Source: Sutterella megalosphaeroides | GTDB lineage: Bacteria > Pseudomonadota > Gammaproteobacteria > Burkholderiales > Burkholderiaceae_F | NCBI RefSeq assembly: GCF_003609995.1 | Contig: NZ_AP018786.1 | Coordinates: 1,064,001 to 1,128,000, forward strand | Length of the DNA: 64,000 bases | Reading direction: 5' to 3' | In this document: positions 51,775 to 61,891 of the stretch, piece by piece | Position numbering within the stretch: the first letter of the stretch is position 1 | How the letters are laid out: each line of letters begins with the position of its first letter | The notes under the pieces: model-generated | The model's database searches: none | Told to the model about the DNA's origin: nothing | Seen by the model: the letters and a program-made list of their open reading frames with translations, nothing else | Program-made: the position numbers and the translations under genes

Positions 51775-53898
51775 ATGGCTTCGACGCGCATCTCTCTTCG
51801 ACCGCTTATCGTTCTACTCGTTGCCGCATGGTCGGCGGCCTCGGTCGCGGCGACCGCTCCGACGGCCTCGAACGACGAGACCGAAAAGACCGAGCAAACT
51901 GAAAAGACCGCTTCGGCCCGATCGAACGACGCCTCGGAAGGCTTCTCCTGGCGACTCGAAGGCCTGGAGGGGGAGCTTGAAGCCAATGTGCGCGCGCAGC
52001 TTTCCGCCATTCCCGACAACATCTCGACCCGCAGTCGCTACCGCACCCGCGTGCGTCAGGCGGTGCGCGAAGGGCTCCGAGCGCTCGGGTACTATTCGCC
52101 CGCGATCGAATTCCGTTGGGAATCGGCCCCGGCGAAGCGTGCGACGGATACGAAGGACGCGAAGGAGGACGAACCGGAGAACGCCGCCCTCGAAGCATCG
52201 GAATCCGCCGCGGACGCCAAAGACGATGCGGTTGCGGCGAAGAACCCGCCCGCTGCCCGCCCGAAAGAGCCTCAAAAGCCGGGGGTCTTCGAACAGACGC
52301 CCGTCGGTCAGGCCGTGGGAACGCTTGAAAGGCTGGCGCGCCGTCCCAATCCCTCGCGCGTGCTGCGCGTCAAAGTGACGCCCGGAGAACCCGTGCGGAT
52401 TGCGGCCGCGGACGTGAAGATTTCGGGCGACGCCGCCCGGGATCCCGCCTTCAAACGTTTGCTCGCAAAAGTCCCCGAAAAGGGGACGGTGCTCCATCAC
52501 GGCGAATACGACGCTTTTAAAAACGACCTCGTCAATACGGGGGTCGCGCGCGGGTACTTCGACGCGCGGTTCGAGCGCAGCATGCTCGGGATCGCTCCCG
52601 ATCGCAACGAAGCCTACTGGATGTTCGATTACCGAAGCGGCGAACGGTACCGCGTCGGCAAGGTGCGCTTTACGGGCTCGCAAATTCGCGAGAGCTACCT
52701 CCAGAATCTCGTCCCCTGGGTTGAGGGCGAAGAGTACGCGGCCGAAGACGTTGCCGAACTCAACCGCAGGCTCTCGGCTTCGGGCTGGTTCAATTCCGTG
52801 ATGGTCGCGCCCGTTTTCGAAGAAACACGCGAAGTGCCCGCGTCCGAGTTCGACGCAATCGAGCCGAAAGCGGGACGAGAGAAGCCCGTGCGTTCGGACG
52901 ACTCCGAGGAGACCGTGAAGGTCGTGCCCGTTTCGGCCGTGGTGACCCCGAAGCAGGGAAACTCCATGGAGGTGGGGCTCGGCTACTCGACGGACGTAGG
53001 TCCGCGCTTCAAGTCGACCTGGGTTAAGCCCTGGGTGAACGACCGCGGGCACAGCCTCCAGGCCTCGACCGCAATTTCGGCCTACGAGCAGGAGTTGGAA
53101 GCGACCTACCGGATCCCCGAAGAGCGCGCGCCCCTTGAAGAATATTGGCTCCTTCAGAGCGGCTTGAAGCACACGGACTTGAACGACACGAAGTCGCAGT
53201 CGATGACCTTCAAGGCGTCCCGCTTCTGGGAAATGTCCACGGGCTGGCAGCGCGCGGCGAACCTTCAGTGGTCGATCGACAAGTTCACGCAGGGTGCGGA
53301 CGACAATACGACGATGCTTATTTACCCGGGCGTGAGTCTTTCGAGAACGCGTACGCGCGGGGGGCTGATGCCCGTCTGGGGTGATTCGCAACGCTACACG
53401 CTCGACGTCTCGAACACGATCTGGGGTTCGGACATCGACTTCGTCGTCTTCAACGCACAAGGGGCGCTCGTTCGCACCTACGACTGGAAGCACCGGTTCG
53501 TGCTTCGCGGAAACTTCGGTTGGATCGAAACCGGGGACTTCGACGAGGTGCCGCCGGATCTGCGATTTTTCGCGGGGGGCGACCGGAGCGTTCGCGGCTA
53601 CGACTACAAGAGCATTTCGCCCAAGGACGAAACGGGCGAACTCATCGGTGCCCAGCGGCTTTTGACCGGTTCCGTCGAGTACCAGTACAAGGTGACGGGC
53701 AAATGGTGGGGGGCGGTCTTCGTCGACGCGGGTGAAGCGGTCGACAAGTTTTCCTCCACCAACTTCAAAACGGGCGTGGGCTTCGGAGTGCGGTGGGAGT
53801 CGCCCGTCGGTCCCGTCAAATTCGACATCGCACGCCCCGTGGGTGACTCGGAACACAAGGACTTCGCCTTTTACATCGGTCTCGGACCCGAACTATGA
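51775..53898 (+). CDS. tamA: Translocation and assembly module TamA (Omp85 family)
   Basis: The 707-residue protein has a signal peptide, POTRA domains (about 55-345; the last, [33 protein letters not shown], is typical) and an Omp85 barrel (about 385-707). The barrel carries the lid motif [18 protein letters not shown] and ends in FYIGLGPEL. An acidic, Ala/Lys-rich insert (about 118-185) interrupts the POTRA region and is unusual. TamA works with TamB in outer-membrane biogenesis, including autotransporter assembly; the neighbouring autotransporter may be a client. The gene overlaps tamB by 4 bp (ATGA), so they are translationally coupled. Confidence 0.94.
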   Translation: MASTRISLRPLIVLLVAAWSAASVAATAPTASNDETEKTEQTEKTASARSNDASEGFSWRLEGLEGELEANVRAQLSAIPDNISTRSRYRTRVRQAVREGLRALGYYSPAIEFRWESAPAKRATDTKDAKEDEPENAALEASESAADAKDDAVAAKNPPAARPKEPQKPGVFEQTPVGQAVGTLERLARRPNPSRVLRVKVTPGEPVRIAAADVKISGDAARDPAFKRLLAKVPEKGTVLHHGEYDAFKNDLVNTGVARGYFDARFERSMLGIAPDRNEAYWMFDYRSGERYRVGKVRFTGSQIRESYLQNLVPWVEGEEYAAEDVAELNRRLSASGWFNSVMVAPVFEETREVPASEFDAIEPKAGREKPVRSDDSEETVKVVPVSAVVTPKQGNSMEVGLGYSTDVGPRFKSTWVKPWVNDRGHSLQASTAISAYEQELEATYRIPEERAPLEEYWLLQSGLKHTDLNDTKSQSMTFKASRFWEMSTGWQRAANLQWSIDKFTQGADDNTTMLIYPGVSLSRTRTRGGLMPVWGDSQRYTLDVSNTIWGSDIDFVVFNAQGALVRTYDWKHRFVLRGNFGWIETGDFDEVPPDLRFFAGGDRSVRGYDYKSISPKDETGELIGAQRLLTGSVEYQYKVTGKWWGAVFVDAGEAVDKFSSTNFKTGVGFGVRWESPVGPVKFDIARPVGDSEHKDFAFYIGLGPEL

Positions 53899-56800
53899 CG
53901 CCTAAGAAATGTATCGGACTCGCGCTCGGCGCACTCGGCGGAACGGCGGTTCTCGCGGCGGGCGCCGCGGGGATCCTGCTTTTTACGACGCCGGGTTTGG
54001 AGTTCGCGGCCCGTACGGCCGTGAAGTACGTGCCCGGTCTCTCGATCGGAGGGATAGAAGGCCGCATCGACCGGCTGACGATCACGGACTTCGCCTACGA
54101 AATGCCGGGCGTCACCGTGGCGGCAAAGCGCCTTCATACGGTGTTCGACCTCGCGGCCCTTTTCAATTCCTTCGCCCGCATCGAAGCGGTCGACGTTTCG
54201 GGCCTTGCGGTCACGATCGAGACGAGCGCGATGGCGCCTTCCGCCCCCGCTCCCGAAGAGGAATCGGCCTCGCTTGCCCTTCAACTTCCCGCCCCGTGGC
54301 GCTTCGCGGTCGAACGCCTCTCGGTCGAAGACGCCGATGTCGTCGCGGACGGGAGTCGCGTCGCCTGGGGGTCGTTCACGACGGGCGCCGCCTGGTCGGG
54401 CCGCGCCCTGCAATTGACCCCCACGGTGCTCGAAGACGTTCGGCTGACGCTCGCGAAGGCCGCCGAAGCGCCCTCATCGTCGGTGTCGTCGGCATCGTCC
54501 GGGGCTTCAACGCAAGAACCCGAACCCGCTCAAGCCTCCCAGGAGACACACGAACCTCAAGCGACGGAAGCGCCCGCGCCGACCGAGGTCGCTGCGAACC
54601 ACGTTTCCGCAGGTACTTCAGAAACCGCACCGCAAAACGCTCCGAACCGGGCGCCCGCAGCCGAAGGTACGGAGGCCCCGTCGCCCGAAAAGGTCGCGTC
54701 GGCTCCGTCCGCAGCGTCCGATGGGCCTGCCGCAGCACCTCTCTCATCGGACGCATCCTCCGTGCCCAAGTCCGCGCCTTCGGACTCGGGCTTCACGTTC
54801 ACGGGACGCGACGAGGCCGAAGCGCCCGTCTATGCGGGCAAATTCGAGGCGCCGAAGCCCCGGGGCGTTCAAAAGTCGATTGCCGAGGTGCTCGACGAAA
54901 CGTTTGCAAACCCCCTGATCGAAGCGCTTCCCACGGTGGAACTGCCGCTTGACGTCGCGATCGAGGACCTTGAGATTCGCAACATCCGCTGGACGAACGC
55001 GTCCGACTTCGGCGTGCCGACGACGGACGTAGCCCGCATTCACCTGCGCGCCTCGACCCTCGGGAGCACCGTGACCGTGCAGACCGCGGAAATCGCCTCG
55101 CCCGAAGGGGACCTCGCGTTCGAAGGCAAGGTGCGCCTCGCCGATACGTGGCCGCTCGATTTGCGCCTTGCGGTCGGCATGGATGCCGAACGCGTCGCGT
55201 CGCTCGTTCCCGCATTGCGCCCCTATTTCGAGGCGAACCGCCCGGCAGGGGCCGGCGCTCTTTCGGACTCGGTCGAACTTCGCGCAACGCTTTCGGGCGC
55301 GCTCTTGGAGCGGCTCGGGTTCGATCTCACGTTGAAGAACCTGCTCGCCGAGCCCTTCATGGTGTCGGGCGACGCGGCGCTTGCGGAACCGAAGCTGCCG
55401 CTGCGGCTCGACCTCTCCTTGCCCGCCCTCACGGTGCCGTTGCCGCAAAGCGAAGAGGGGACCCATGCGGCGACCGATGCGGTGAATTCCGCAGAGTCCG
55501 CGAATGCCACGGATAAGCCGACGGAGGTTGCGGCGGCGGACGCCGCGAAAGCTCCGGCCGCTCCCGCTTCTCCTGCGAACCCCGCAACCGAAACAAAAGT
55601 GGGTACTTACTTCGAAGCAACGACGCCCGCTGCGACGACCGTTGTGTCTGCTGCGGCTGCCGAATCCTCCGTCAATGCCTCCAATCCCGCCAACGCAGTA
55701 GGCGCGGACCCCGGCCGGTCGTTGCCGGGCGATCGCGTGACGGTGCGCGACCTGCGCGTCCTCTTTTCGGGCGACACGGACGACTACCGACTCGACGTCT
55801 CGACCTCCGTTCGGGCGGAACTTCCGGGCTCGGGCCTGGCCGCGCCTGCGGGGGTGGATCTGGAGTTGCGCGGAAACGGCAACCTGAACGGCATTCGTCT
55901 GGAGAGCCTCGGTGCACGCTTTACGGAAGGGGTCTCCGGCGCGGTGAAGCTTGCGGGCGGCGTCGAGTGGCGTCGCGGCTTTGTCTGGCGCGGGAAACTC
56001 GAAACGAATCCCGAAGGGATCGACGCCCGGGCGCTCGTTCCGACGGCGCCCGAGTACCTGCGCGGCAGCGTCGACTCGATTTTCACGGGGAACAAAACGG
56101 GCGTCTGGCGCGCGACCCTTTCGAACGTGAAGATCGACGGGAAGTTCGGGGACGCCCTTCTTGAGACCGAAGGCGGCGTCTGGACGGCGCACGACCGCTC
56201 GGCGGGGTTCAACAATTTCCGCGTTCGTCTCGGGAAGAACACGTTGCGCTTGGACGGTGCGCTTCAGGGCGTGCGCGCCTTCGACCTTCGGGCCGAAGTC
56301 GACGCCCCGGGGTTCGAGCACACAATCGAAGGCCTGCGGGGACGCGCCAAGGGCTTCGTGAAACTTCTCGGTACGGGTGCGCGCCCGATCGTCGACGCGG
56401 ACTTCACCGCGGACGGCCTCGGCTGGCAGGATCTTTCCGTCGGGAAGGTGGTCCTCAAAGGGAAATTGCGCAATCAGATTTCCGAAAAGGTGATGCGCGA
56501 AGTGATCGCGAACGCCAAGGCCGCCAAAGCCGAGTACGACAGACAGATCGCCGAGCGCGAAGCGCGCGGCGAAAGCCCGGAGGGGCTTTCCTCGCGCGAC
56601 GCGGCCGTCGCGGCGGCCTTGGAAACGGCACTCGCCAAGGGCGAACTCTCGGGTGAAATTTCGCTTGCGGTCGACGACCTCACCTTGGGCGAGGGGATCG
56701 ACTACCCGAAGATCCGCCTTCTCACGAAGGGGCGTGAAACGAATCATCAGGCGACCCTCACGGTCGAAGGCGAACCCGTCTCGGGAAGCCTCACCGTGAA

Positions 56801-58640
56801 GGGGGCTGTCAACCGACGGACTTTCGACTGGAAGGGGTCGCTCGAAGGTGCCGACATCCGCACGCCCGCGGGCATCTGGAAGCAGGCGCAGCCGATGGAC
56901 ATCCGCTACACCCACGCGACGAAAGACATTCGCCTGGGCGCTCACTGTTGGACGCACGAATTCGGCGAAGTGTGCCTTGCCAAGCCCGCAAACCTTCGAA
57001 ACGCGGGCGAGCGCGGGGCGGTCGAGGTGGTCTTGAAAAAGCTCGACCTGGGACTTCTGAAACCGTACCTTCCGAAAAAGCGCGATACCATTCAAGGCAT
57101 CGCCACGGGGAACGTCAAGGCCTCGTGGAATCTCGCGTCGGGGGCGCTTCCCGACGTCGACCTTCTTTTCGAACTGCCGAAACTCGACTACCGCACCCGC
57201 ATCGACGGCGCGCGCTTCCCCGTCTCGATCGAGGACGTTCGGGTGACGGGGCGCGTAAGGAAAGACGCGCTTGAAGTGCTCTGGCACCTCGTCCCCTCCG
57301 AAGGGGCCGTGGTCGACGGGCGGATCGGGGTTTCGGACCCCTTGGGCGACAGAAAGCTTACGGGTCGCGTGCGCGCGACGAACGTCACGCCCGTGACGCT
57401 CAAACCGCTTCTCTCGCGCGGCGAAAAGGCGGAAGGGCGCCTGGACGCGGACCTCACCGTTTCGGGTACGCTCGCGCACCCCGAAATCCGCGGGCGCGCG
57501 GCCTTCACGGGGCTCAACGTCGACGCGGCGATGCTGCCTTTGACGATGGAGCCGAGCGACGTCGTCTTCACGTTCTTGGGTACCTCGTCCGTCCTCGAAG
57601 GGGCGCTCAACACGCGGGACGGGAATCTCATTGTTCGGGGCTCGGCCGACTGGTCGACGCCCGCCGACTGGCGCGCCCGGGTGAGCGCGAAGATGAGCGA
57701 CGACAAGGGCGTGCTGCGTATTGCGGTCCCTCCGATGGTGACGCTTTCGGCCGTGCCCGACATCGAGGCGCGGGCCTCCGCCGAGCGCGTGACCCTCACG
57801 GGGCGCGTCGTCATTCCCGACGCCCGCATTGAGGTGGAATCCATCCCCGAATCGGCCGTGAAAGTGTCGAGCGACGCCGTGATGCTCGACGAAAACCTGC
57901 AGCCGAAGCTCGCTCCCGAACCTCCGATTCCGTTCGAAAGCCGTGTGGCCGTGGAATTGAAGCGCGCCTTGATCGATGCCTTCGGCCTGAAGGCCGCGTT
58001 GAACGGGGAGTTGCAGGCCGTGCAGGATCCGAAGCACGGGTTGGGGCTTTCGGGCCAGATCAACATTCCGGCCGGGCGCTTTCGCGCCTACGGTCAGGAC
58101 CTGATGATCCGCCGCGGGACGGTGCTCTTTGCGGGCCCGGTCGACAACCCGAGCCTCTCGATCGAGGCGATTCGCAACCCCGAAACGACGGCCGACGACG
58201 TGACGGCGGGGATTCGCGTGACGGGGACCGCGTCGAAACCCGAAGTGACGCTTTTCTCCGACCCCGCGAAGTCGCAGGAAGAAACGCTCTCCTACCTCCT
58301 GCGCGGCGAAGGTCTTGGAACGCTCGGAGAAGGCGAAGGGAACATGATGACGAGCATGCTCCTTGCGCTCGGCACGTCGACGGGGAGCCCGGTTCTGGGT
58401 GCGATCGGCGACTCGGTCGGGATCAGCAACCTCGGTATCGATACGACGGGGGTCGGGGACAACTCCCAGGTGGTGGTGTCGGGCTATGTGCTCCCCGGCC
58501 TTCAGGTGAAGTACGGGATCGGAATCTTCGATTCGCTCGCCACGTTGACGCTTCGCTACCGCTTGATGCCACGGCTCTACCTCGAAGCGGTCTCGGGCGT
58601 CGATCAGGCGATCGACTTCCTGTATCGGTTCGATTTCTAA
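53895..58640 (+). CDS. tamB: Translocation and assembly module TamB (AsmA-like, DUF490)
   Basis: The 1581-residue protein has one N-terminal membrane helix ([24 protein letters not shown]) and an AsmA-like start ([38 protein letters not shown]). The long beta-rich middle groove ends in the DUF490 C-terminus ([26 protein letters not shown]). It spans the periplasm and pairs with TamA, probably moving lipids or guiding proteins to the outer membrane. Two long Ala/Pro/Glu/Ser disordered insertions (about 195-310 and 515-610) make it longer than typical (about 1260 residues). It starts inside the tamA stop codon. A terminator follows at 58703-58740. Confidence 0.95.
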   Translation: MTPKKCIGLALGALGGTAVLAAGAAGILLFTTPGLEFAARTAVKYVPGLSIGGIEGRIDRLTITDFAYEMPGVTVAAKRLHTVFDLAALFNSFARIEAVDVSGLAVTIETSAMAPSAPAPEEESASLALQLPAPWRFAVERLSVEDADVVADGSRVAWGSFTTGAAWSGRALQLTPTVLEDVRLTLAKAAEAPSSSVSSASSGASTQEPEPAQASQETHEPQATEAPAPTEVAANHVSAGTSETAPQNAPNRAPAAEGTEAPSPEKVASAPSAASDGPAAAPLSSDASSVPKSAPSDSGFTFTGRDEAEAPVYAGKFEAPKPRGVQKSIAEVLDETFANPLIEALPTVELPLDVAIEDLEIRNIRWTNASDFGVPTTDVARIHLRASTLGSTVTVQTAEIASPEGDLAFEGKVRLADTWPLDLRLAVGMDAERVASLVPALRPYFEANRPAGAGALSDSVELRATLSGALLERLGFDLTLKNLLAEPFMVSGDAALAEPKLPLRLDLSLPALTVPLPQSEEGTHAATDAVNSAESANATDKPTEVAAADAAKAPAAPASPANPATETKVGTYFEATTPAATTVVSAAAAESSVNASNPANAVGADPGRSLPGDRVTVRDLRVLFSGDTDDYRLDVSTSVRAELPGSGLAAPAGVDLELRGNGNLNGIRLESLGARFTEGVSGAVKLAGGVEWRRGFVWRGKLETNPEGIDARALVPTAPEYLRGSVDSIFTGNKTGVWRATLSNVKIDGKFGDALLETEGGVWTAHDRSAGFNNFRVRLGKNTLRLDGALQGVRAFDLRAEVDAPGFEHTIEGLRGRAKGFVKLLGTGARPIVDADFTADGLGWQDLSVGKVVLKGKLRNQISEKVMREVIANAKAAKAEYDRQIAEREARGESPEGLSSRDAAVAAALETALAKGELSGEISLAVDDLTLGEGIDYPKIRLLTKGRETNHQATLTVEGEPVSGSLTVKGAVNRRTFDWKGSLEGADIRTPAGIWKQAQPMDIRYTHATKDIRLGAHCWTHEFGEVCLAKPANLRNAGERGAVEVVLKKLDLGLLKPYLPKKRDTIQGIATGNVKASWNLASGALPDVDLLFELPKLDYRTRIDGARFPVSIEDVRVTGRVRKDALEVLWHLVPSEGAVVDGRIGVSDPLGDRKLTGRVRATNVTPVTLKPLLSRGEKAEGRLDADLTVSGTLAHPEIRGRAAFTGLNVDAAMLPLTMEPSDVVFTFLGTSSVLEGALNTRDGNLIVRGSADWSTPADWRARVSAKMSDDKGVLRIAVPPMVTLSAVPDIEARASAERVTLTGRVVIPDARIEVESIPESAVKVSSDAVMLDENLQPKLAPEPPIPFESRVAVELKRALIDAFGLKAALNGELQAVQDPKHGLGLSGQINIPAGRFRAYGQDLMIRRGTVLFAGPVDNPSLSIEAIRNPETTADDVTAGIRVTGTASKPEVTLFSDPAKSQEETLSYLLRGEGLGTLGEGEGNMMTSMLLALGTSTGSPVLGAIGDSVGISNLGIDTTGVGDNSQVVVSGYVLPGLQVKYGIGIFDSLATLTLRYRLMPRLYLEAVSGVDQAIDFLYRFDF

Positions 58641-58702
58641 GTGTTTTCAAGAGGTAACGGCTACGACATTTTCCCGACTTCATGCCCCGTTGAGTGGAAT
58701 AC

Positions 58703-58740
58703 CTCGGAAAAAGCACGCCCTCGGGGCGCTTTTTTCCGAG
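58703..58740 (+). terminator. Terminator after tamB
   Basis: CTCGGAAAAAGC..GCCC-TCG-GGGC-GCTTTTTTCCGAG: a perfect outer stem, with T-run inside the right arm. The rest of the 359-bp gap to 58999 shows no gene; the ribosome-binding AAGGAAAA lies 8 bp before the next ATG. Confidence 0.85.
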
Positions 58741-58999
58741 GGTCCGCCGTCCCTTTTCGACACCCGCCGATAGAATGCCCGCATGCGCCTCGCTCGACGC
58801 CGAGCGGGGCCTTTTTCCCTTCACGGGGAATATCGGTCGCGGGAATTCACCCAAAACAAAGAAGCGGGTCACAAGACCCCTCGTCCCGCGTCCGTTCGCC
58901 CGGGGCTTCGCGCGCGAGAAACGCGAAGCCGCACGAAATCGAACGGGTCGCCTTCCGACCGTCCTTGAGCGGACGGCGACCGCCTCAAGGAAAACACAC

Positions 59000-60550
59000 A
59001 TGGAACCGTATGCAGCCGGTTGGTTTTCGATCGTCCCTCCGATCGTGGCGATCGTTCTTGCTCTTGCCACGAAGGAAGTGCTCTCTTCGCTCGTGCTCGG
59101 CATCCTCACGGGGACGCTGATCTACACGATCGGTACGGACGGCAACGTGCTCATGGGTACGCTCGAAGGGGCGTTCACGACCATGGGCAACAAAGTCGAC
59201 TTCAACATCCTCATCTTCTGCTCGCTTCTCGGGGCGCTCGTCTACGTGGTCGCCATGTCGGGCGGCACCAAGGCTTACGGCAGCTGGGCCGTCACGAAGA
59301 TCAAAGGCCGCAAAGGGACGCTCCTTGCGACCTCGGGTCTCGGGATTCTCATCTTCATCGACGACTACTTCAACTGTCTCTCGGTCGGGACGGTGATGCG
59401 CCCCTTGTGCGACAACTACCGCATCTCCCGCGCGAAGCTCGCCTACATCATCGACTCGCTTGCGGCGCCGGTGTGCATCATCGCGCCCGTTTCCTCGTGG
59501 GCGGCGGCCGTGGGGTCGTCCCTCAAGGGTAACGGCGTCTTCGAATCCGACATGGCGGCCTTCGTCGCGTCGATTCCGTGGAACTTCTACGCGCTCCTAT
59601 CGATTCTGATGATTCTCTTCATCGTGTTGACGGGGTACGACTTCGGTCCGATGAAGCGCGCCGAAGAGCGCGCCCTTGCGGGCGACGTGGGCGACGTCGC
59701 CGCACACGCGCACGCCGAACCTCCGCACGCGAATCCCCGCGGCACGCTCTGGGACATGATCGTTCCCGTTCTCGCTCTGATCGTCTTTGCGGTCCTTTCC
59801 CTCATGTACTCGGGCGGCTACTGGGGCGATGACGCCGCATACCACACGTTCCAGGCAGCAATCGGCAATTCGAGCGCCGCCTCGGCGCTCGTCTGGGCTG
59901 CGTTCGGCGCCGTGGCGGTGGCGTTCTTCCTTTACGTCCCGCGCGGTCTCGTGCCCTTTGCCGACTTCATGCAGGGCCTGGTCGAAGGGATGAAGCTGAT
60001 GCTCCCCGCGAACATCATCCTCGTTCTCGCGTGGACGCTCTCGGGCGTGTGCCGCGACCTTCTGCAGACGCCCCTCTTCGTGCAGGGGCTCGTCGAATCG
60101 TCGGGCGGCGACCTGTCGCTTTTCCTCCCCGCGGCCACCTTCCTCATCGCCGCCTTCCTCTCCTTCTCGACGGGGACGGCCTGGGGGACGTTCGGGATCC
60201 TCATTCCGATCATCGTGCCGGTTGTGCAGGGAATTGATCCGCAGCTGACGATCGTCGTTCTCTCCGCGACCCTTGCGGGTTCGGTCTTCGGCGACCACTG
60301 CTCGCCCATTTCCGACACGACGATTCTTTCGTCGGCGGGTGCGGGGTGCAACCACATCGAACACGTCTCGACGCAGATTCCGTACGCTTTGCTCGTCGCC
60401 TTCTGCTCGACGGCGGGTTACGTCGTGGCGGGCTTCACGCACGGGAACCTCGTCGCCTCCTTCGGTACGGCGCTCGGCCTCATGGTGGTGCTCGCGACCG
60501 GGCTCCATTTCATGAAGACGAAGGACAAGAAGGCCGCTGCCGCCGCGTAA
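59000..60550 (+). CDS. NhaC-family Na+/H+ antiporter
   Basis: The 516-residue protein has about 11-12 membrane helices and NhaC motifs: LATSGLGILIFIDDYFNCLSVGTVMRP, a second similar half (FLSFSTGTAWGTFGILIPIIVPV) and SVFGDHCSPISDTTILSSAGAGCNHIEHVSTQIPYAL. NhaC-type carriers exchange Na+ for H+, sometimes with malate or amino acids as co-substrate. The HCSPISDTT motif is characteristic of the family. The start is ATG 59000, preceded by AAGGAAAA; the upstream open frame (to 58694) covers the tamB terminator and is not coding. It is the second antiporter in the window besides the CPA2 protein. A hairpin lies at 60575-60608. Confidence 0.92.
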   Translation: MEPYAAGWFSIVPPIVAIVLALATKEVLSSLVLGILTGTLIYTIGTDGNVLMGTLEGAFTTMGNKVDFNILIFCSLLGALVYVVAMSGGTKAYGSWAVTKIKGRKGTLLATSGLGILIFIDDYFNCLSVGTVMRPLCDNYRISRAKLAYIIDSLAAPVCIIAPVSSWAAAVGSSLKGNGVFESDMAAFVASIPWNFYALLSILMILFIVLTGYDFGPMKRAEERALAGDVGDVAAHAHAEPPHANPRGTLWDMIVPVLALIVFAVLSLMYSGGYWGDDAAYHTFQAAIGNSSAASALVWAAFGAVAVAFFLYVPRGLVPFADFMQGLVEGMKLMLPANIILVLAWTLSGVCRDLLQTPLFVQGLVESSGGDLSLFLPAATFLIAAFLSFSTGTAWGTFGILIPIIVPVVQGIDPQLTIVVLSATLAGSVFGDHCSPISDTTILSSAGAGCNHIEHVSTQIPYALLVAFCSTAGYVVAGFTHGNLVASFGTALGLMVVLATGLHFMKTKDKKAAAAA

Positions 60551-60868
60551 GCGCATAAGCCTTCGTCGGATCCGTCGGGGCCGCTTCGCACGTGCGAGGC
60601 GGCCCCGATGCGTTGGAGCAAAATACAGAAACGATTTCTGCAACCGTTCGCGAAGCTTGTTAGGGTTTGTATCTACTCTTAGGGGTTTCTAAGGATGGGG
60701 CGTTAAAGTTCTCTCCGTAACGCGGCCCGAGGGCGGGGCGTTTCGGGATTTCAGCCGAACCTTCGGGCGCGTTTCCGGTCTTTGTTTTTCTTTCGTATTC
60801 TCCTGTCCGCGCTTCCGGCCTCGATCCGATCGGTCGCGGACTCCTCTTCACAAGAAGGAACCCACACC
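60551..60868. other. Intergenic region before the DUF305 gene
   Basis: Contains the hairpin TCGGGGCCGC/GCGGCCCCGA (60575-60608), which likely ends the NhaC transcript. It also holds two short inverted repeats that may be regulator sites: CAGAAA-CGA-TTTCTG (60626-60640) and CTTAG-N6-CTAAG (60678-60693). A ribosome-binding AAGAAGGAA precedes the next ATG. Confidence 0.4.
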
Positions 60869-61591
60869 ATGCGCACCCTTTCCACGCTCGCCGTCACGCT
60901 TCTCGGTACCGGTCTCGCTCTCGCTTCGGGCGGCGCTTTCGCGGCCGATCCGCACGCCGGGATGAACCACGGTTCGATGAATCACGAAATGATGAACCAC
61001 GGCACGCACAAGGTCGAACGCACCCCGATGCAGGCGGAACTCGCGGCCGGGATGGACCGCATGCACGCCGACATGCACGCGGGCATGATGCTCCTCGACG
61101 CGGACGCCGCCTTTGCCGCGGGTATGGTGCCGCACCACAAGGGTGCCGTTGAAATGGCCGAAGTCGAACTCAAGTACGGCAAGGATCCCGAAATGCGCAA
61201 GCTCGCCGAAGCGATCATCGCCGCCCAGGGTCCCGAAATCGAACAGATGAACGCGTGGCTCGCCCGCAACCCCGAAAAGACGAAGGCGAAGGGCGAGACG
61301 CACGGCGACATGCTCCCCATGCACAAGGAACTCATGGCCGGCATGACCGACATGCACGAAGGGATGGCCAAGTCCCTGAACGTCACGGACGCCGACATCG
61401 CCTTTGCGGTCGGGATGATCCCGCACCACCAGGGCGCCGTTCAGATGGCCGAAGTCGAGCTCAAGTACGGCAAGGACCCCGAAATGCGCAAGCTCGCCGA
61501 AGCGATCATCGCCGCTCAGGGCCCCGAAATCGAACAGATGCAGGCTTGGCTCAAGTCGAAGAACGTCGACCTCGCGACCTGCTGCAAGTGA
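60869..61591 (+). CDS. Exported protein with two tandem DUF305 repeats
   Basis: The 240-residue protein has a signal peptide ending FA (about 25), a Met/His-rich stretch (MNHGSMNHEMMNHGTH) and two copies of a DUF305 core. The repeats (residues 78-131 and 176-228) each contain M(V/I)PHH(K/Q)GAV(E/Q)MAEVELKYGK and share an almost identical 35-residue tail. It ends in CCK. DUF305 proteins are ferritin-like helical proteins often found with copper or oxidase genes. Met/His-rich segments suggest metal binding. No metal efflux gene is nearby. The near-identity of the repeats at DNA level (61159-61249 and 61449-61539) indicates a fairly recent internal duplication or ongoing conversion. Confidence 0.85.
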   Translation: MRTLSTLAVTLLGTGLALASGGAFAADPHAGMNHGSMNHEMMNHGTHKVERTPMQAELAAGMDRMHADMHAGMMLLDADAAFAAGMVPHHKGAVEMAEVELKYGKDPEMRKLAEAIIAAQGPEIEQMNAWLARNPEKTKAKGETHGDMLPMHKELMAGMTDMHEGMAKSLNVTDADIAFAVGMIPHHQGAVQMAEVELKYGKDPEMRKLAEAIIAAQGPEIEQMQAWLKSKNVDLATCCK

Positions 61592-61601
61592 TGAGCGCAT
61601 G

Positions 61602-61675
61602 AGAGCGCGAGCGGTCGCGCTCTTTGTGAGAGTTGCTCGGGAGGAAGGGCTCCGTACTTCGGTACGGAGCTTTTT
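61602..61675 (+). terminator. Two terminator hairpins after the DUF305 gene
   Basis: AGAGCGCGA-GCGG-TCGCGCTCT (61602-61623) precedes GCTCCGTAC-TTCG-GTACGGAGC (61649-61670), a perfect stem with UUCG loop followed by TTTTT. Confidence 0.9.
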
Positions 61676-61797
61676 CGCGTTTTCGGAAGATCCCGCGAAT
61701 CGCTCGAGGCCCGCCGGAGGTGGCTCTTCCGGGCGGAAAATTCGCGGAAAATCCCTCGGCGCCCGCCTCTCGGTCGGCGCGTCGAGCGTCGCCCGTT

Positions 61798-61803
61798 TAT
61801 AAT
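61798..61803 (+). promoter_or_regulatory. Probable -10 box of purL
   Basis: A consensus TATAAT 88 bp before the purL ATG. No good -35 box is seen 17 bp upstream. No purine-riboswitch consensus is recognised between it and the start. Confidence 0.45.
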
Positions 61804-61891
61804 GGCGCCACTTTGGATTTTCCATCTCCCGCGCCCGCGCAGACAGACTTCACCCGTTCCGCCCGGGCGCTTCTCTCTCACTAGGACAGCT

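Noticed and set aside
54744-58037. 1097-codon leftward open frame opposite tamB
   Set aside because: Antisense shadow: no membrane, catalytic or repeat features, while the plus strand encodes a recognisable TamB.
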